Positions 5,390 to 5,916 of a stretch of DNA of 5,916 nucleotides are shown here, piece by piece. The DNA is from CAZAGT01 sp964484515. GTDB taxonomy: Bacteria; Desulfobacterota; DSM-4660; Desulfatiglandales; HGW-15. A program made the translations under genes and the position numbers. The stretch spans positions 1-5,916 of the forward strand of contig CAZAGT010000318.1 of assembly GCA_964484515.1 (NCBI GenBank), written 5' to 3'. The notes below the pieces were generated by a model. It had not been told where the DNA came from. It searched no databases and saw nothing but the letters and a program-made list of their open reading frames with translations. The stretch's first letter is position 1. Each line of letters opens with the position of its first letter.

Positions 5390-5560
5390 ATGTCTTATGA
5401 CGTGCAAAAAGCGGAGATGAAAGACGAGTTTAAGGTCTGCCCGGCATGTGGATACGAAGACGGTTTCCACTCCATGTTCAAGAAAGAGGGTGAAATTACC
5501 AAGTGGCTCTTCATCTGCCCGGCCTGTCACGTTGTTTATGATATTGGCTTCACAGTTTAA
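5390..5560 (+). CDS. Small zinc-ribbon protein (56 residues)
   Basis: This is a 56-residue open frame with ATG at 5390 preceded at 6 bases by a strong AAGGGGG (5377-5383). The protein begins MSYDVQKAEMKDEFKV and has two CPxC knuckles, Cys17-Pro-Ala-Cys20-Gly and Cys43-Pro-Ala-Cys46-His, 22 residues apart. They are linked by a stretch with beta-strand-like segments (FHSMFKKEG, KWLFI) and followed by VVYDIGF. This is the layout of a single zinc ribbon binding one metal ion (zinc, possibly iron). Such proteins bind nucleic acids or partner proteins; the function of this one is unknown and I do not recognise a named family. There is no signal peptide or membrane segment. It stands alone between two structured gaps. 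Good Shine-Dalgarno spacing and paired cysteine motifs make it a real gene despite its small size. Confidence 0.82.
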   Translation: MSYDVQKAEMKDEFKVCPACGYEDGFHSMFKKEGEITKWLFICPACHVVYDIGFTV

Positions 5561-5615
5561 TCTAGATGACGAGGAGCATCGACATTTGCCCCTATTCAAA
5601 GGAAGTGACCCCGAC

Positions 5616-5693
5616 CTCTTGATACCTGGATGTGGCCGACGGGAGGGGCCTATGGTCCATGCAAGACTGTCTTCCAGGTTTAAAAGCCAAGAG
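5616..5693. other. Possible folded RNA or long inverted repeat
   Basis: CTCTTG (5616-5621) is complementary to CAAGAG (5688-5693), and inside it CCTGG (5625-5629) is complementary to CCAGG (5674-5678). The centre carries smaller dyads such as GGCC (5634-5637) against GGCC (5657-5660) and ATGG-t-CCAT. The total of about 78 bases could fold as one branched hairpin. It is not a tRNA, as no T-loop or acceptor end is present. It may be a small RNA, the 3' untranslated end of the zinc-ribbon transcript, or chance. Confidence 0.25.
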
Positions 5694-5729
5694 AATCTAG
5701 TCACAGTCGCTGTACGCGTATCTCTCATC

Positions 5730-5763
5730 AGCATGTCGGCTTTTTCACAAGGCTGAAAATGCT
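5730..5763. other. Short hairpin upstream of the flavoprotein gene
   Basis: TTTTCA (5742-5747) and TGAAAA (5754-5759) form a 6-bp stem with loop CAAGGC; just outside, AGCAT (5730-5734) is complementary to ATGCT (5759-5763), sharing one base with the inner stem. A perfect 8-bp palindrome TACGCGTA (5713-5720) lies just upstream. Either could be a regulatory site for the gene starting at 5802. No clear promoter boxes are seen. Confidence 0.25.
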
Positions 5764-5801
5764 ATGTATTGCGCAACGGGTTGGAAATCAACAGGCATCA
5801 G

Positions 5802-5916
5802 ATGGCCCCTTTGTTCGACACAACTGAGATAAGCGGCCTGCCCCTGCCGAATCGATTTGTTCGTTCCGCTACCTGGACGGGCCTGGCTACAGCAGACGGT
5901 GCCTGTACCCCGGAGC
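5802..5916 (+). CDS. NADH:flavin oxidoreductase / Old Yellow Enzyme family protein (N-terminus, runs off the window)
   Basis: The first 38 residues of a gene cut by the window end read MAPLFDTTEISGLPLPNR, then FVRSATWTGLATADGACTPE. This is the characteristic opening of the FMN-binding TIM-barrel Old Yellow Enzyme family: LF, the short I-G-L-x-LPNRF turn and the RSAT(W) strand at the bottom of the barrel. Members reduce activated double bonds (enoates, 2,4-dienoyl-CoA) or act on other substrates with NAD(P)H and FMN. The start is uncertain. ATG 5802 is favoured by homology although its Shine-Dalgarno sequence is poor; the frame is open from 5757 and includes TTG at 5781, just after CGGG. Too little is visible to tell a plain ene-reductase from a longer Fe-S-containing dienoyl-CoA reductase-like protein. 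Confidence 0.82.
   Translation, partial: MAPLFDTTEISGLPLPNRFVRSATWTGLATADGACTPE

Noticed and set aside
5357..5734. 125-codon minus-strand frame across the zinc-ribbon gene
   Set aside because: No recognisable motif, and it is opposite a small gene with paired cysteine motifs and a good ribosome binding site.
5448..5756. 102-codon + strand frame overlapping the zinc-ribbon gene
   Set aside because: Out-of-frame overlap with the zinc ribbon; the remainder runs through non-coding sequence with dyads and shows no motif.

Overview
The window looks like part of the chromosome of an anaerobic bacterium. A member of Desulfobacterota (deltaproteobacteria) or a close relative is the best guess. This rests on gene content only: a molybdenum hydroxylase, a rubrerythrin, a short-chain flavodoxin, an NAD-dependent D-2-hydroxyacid dehydrogenase and the start of an Old Yellow Enzyme-type flavoprotein. 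All genes found lie on the + strand, but the gaps of about 100 to 390 bases hold many inverted repeats. The genes therefore look like a row of mostly separately transcribed units rather than one tight operon.

Layout. Bases 1-232 are upstream sequence without a convincing gene. Bases 233-2590 encode a complete 785-residue molybdopterin-binding subunit of the xanthine dehydrogenase / 4-hydroxybenzoyl-CoA reductase family; its Fe-S and FAD partners are not in the window. Bases 2591-2787 hold a TTCGA-rich inverted-repeat region and a possible operator. Bases 2788-3285 encode a classical rubrerythrin (diiron domain plus rubredoxin-like domain). Bases 3286-3672 hold a terminator-like hairpin and a roughly 190-bp nested foldback element built from TTCGA words. 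Bases 3673-4119 encode a 148-residue flavodoxin. Bases 4120-4227 hold two stem-loops, one being an intrinsic terminator whose right arm contains the only good Shine-Dalgarno sequence before the next gene. Bases 4228-5214 encode the hydroxyacid dehydrogenase. Bases 5215-5389 are a densely structured leader, followed at 5390-5560 by a 56-residue zinc-ribbon microprotein. Bases 5561-5801 are non-coding with a possible folded RNA, and an Old Yellow Enzyme-family gene begins at 5802 and runs off the end.

How the genes may work together. Rubrerythrin and flavodoxin fit a peroxide or oxygen detoxification and electron-transfer role in an anaerobe. The molybdenum hydroxylase, the hydroxyacid dehydrogenase and the Old Yellow Enzyme-type protein fit reductive or oxidative catabolism of organic acids or aromatic compounds, but no shared pathway can be proven from this window. 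The most unusual content is between the genes: two related TTCGA-rich foldback regions on either side of the rubrerythrin gene, the terminator/ribosome-binding-site overlap before the dehydrogenase, and the structured leader of the zinc-ribbon gene. I did not find a clear new defence, mobile or biosynthetic system.
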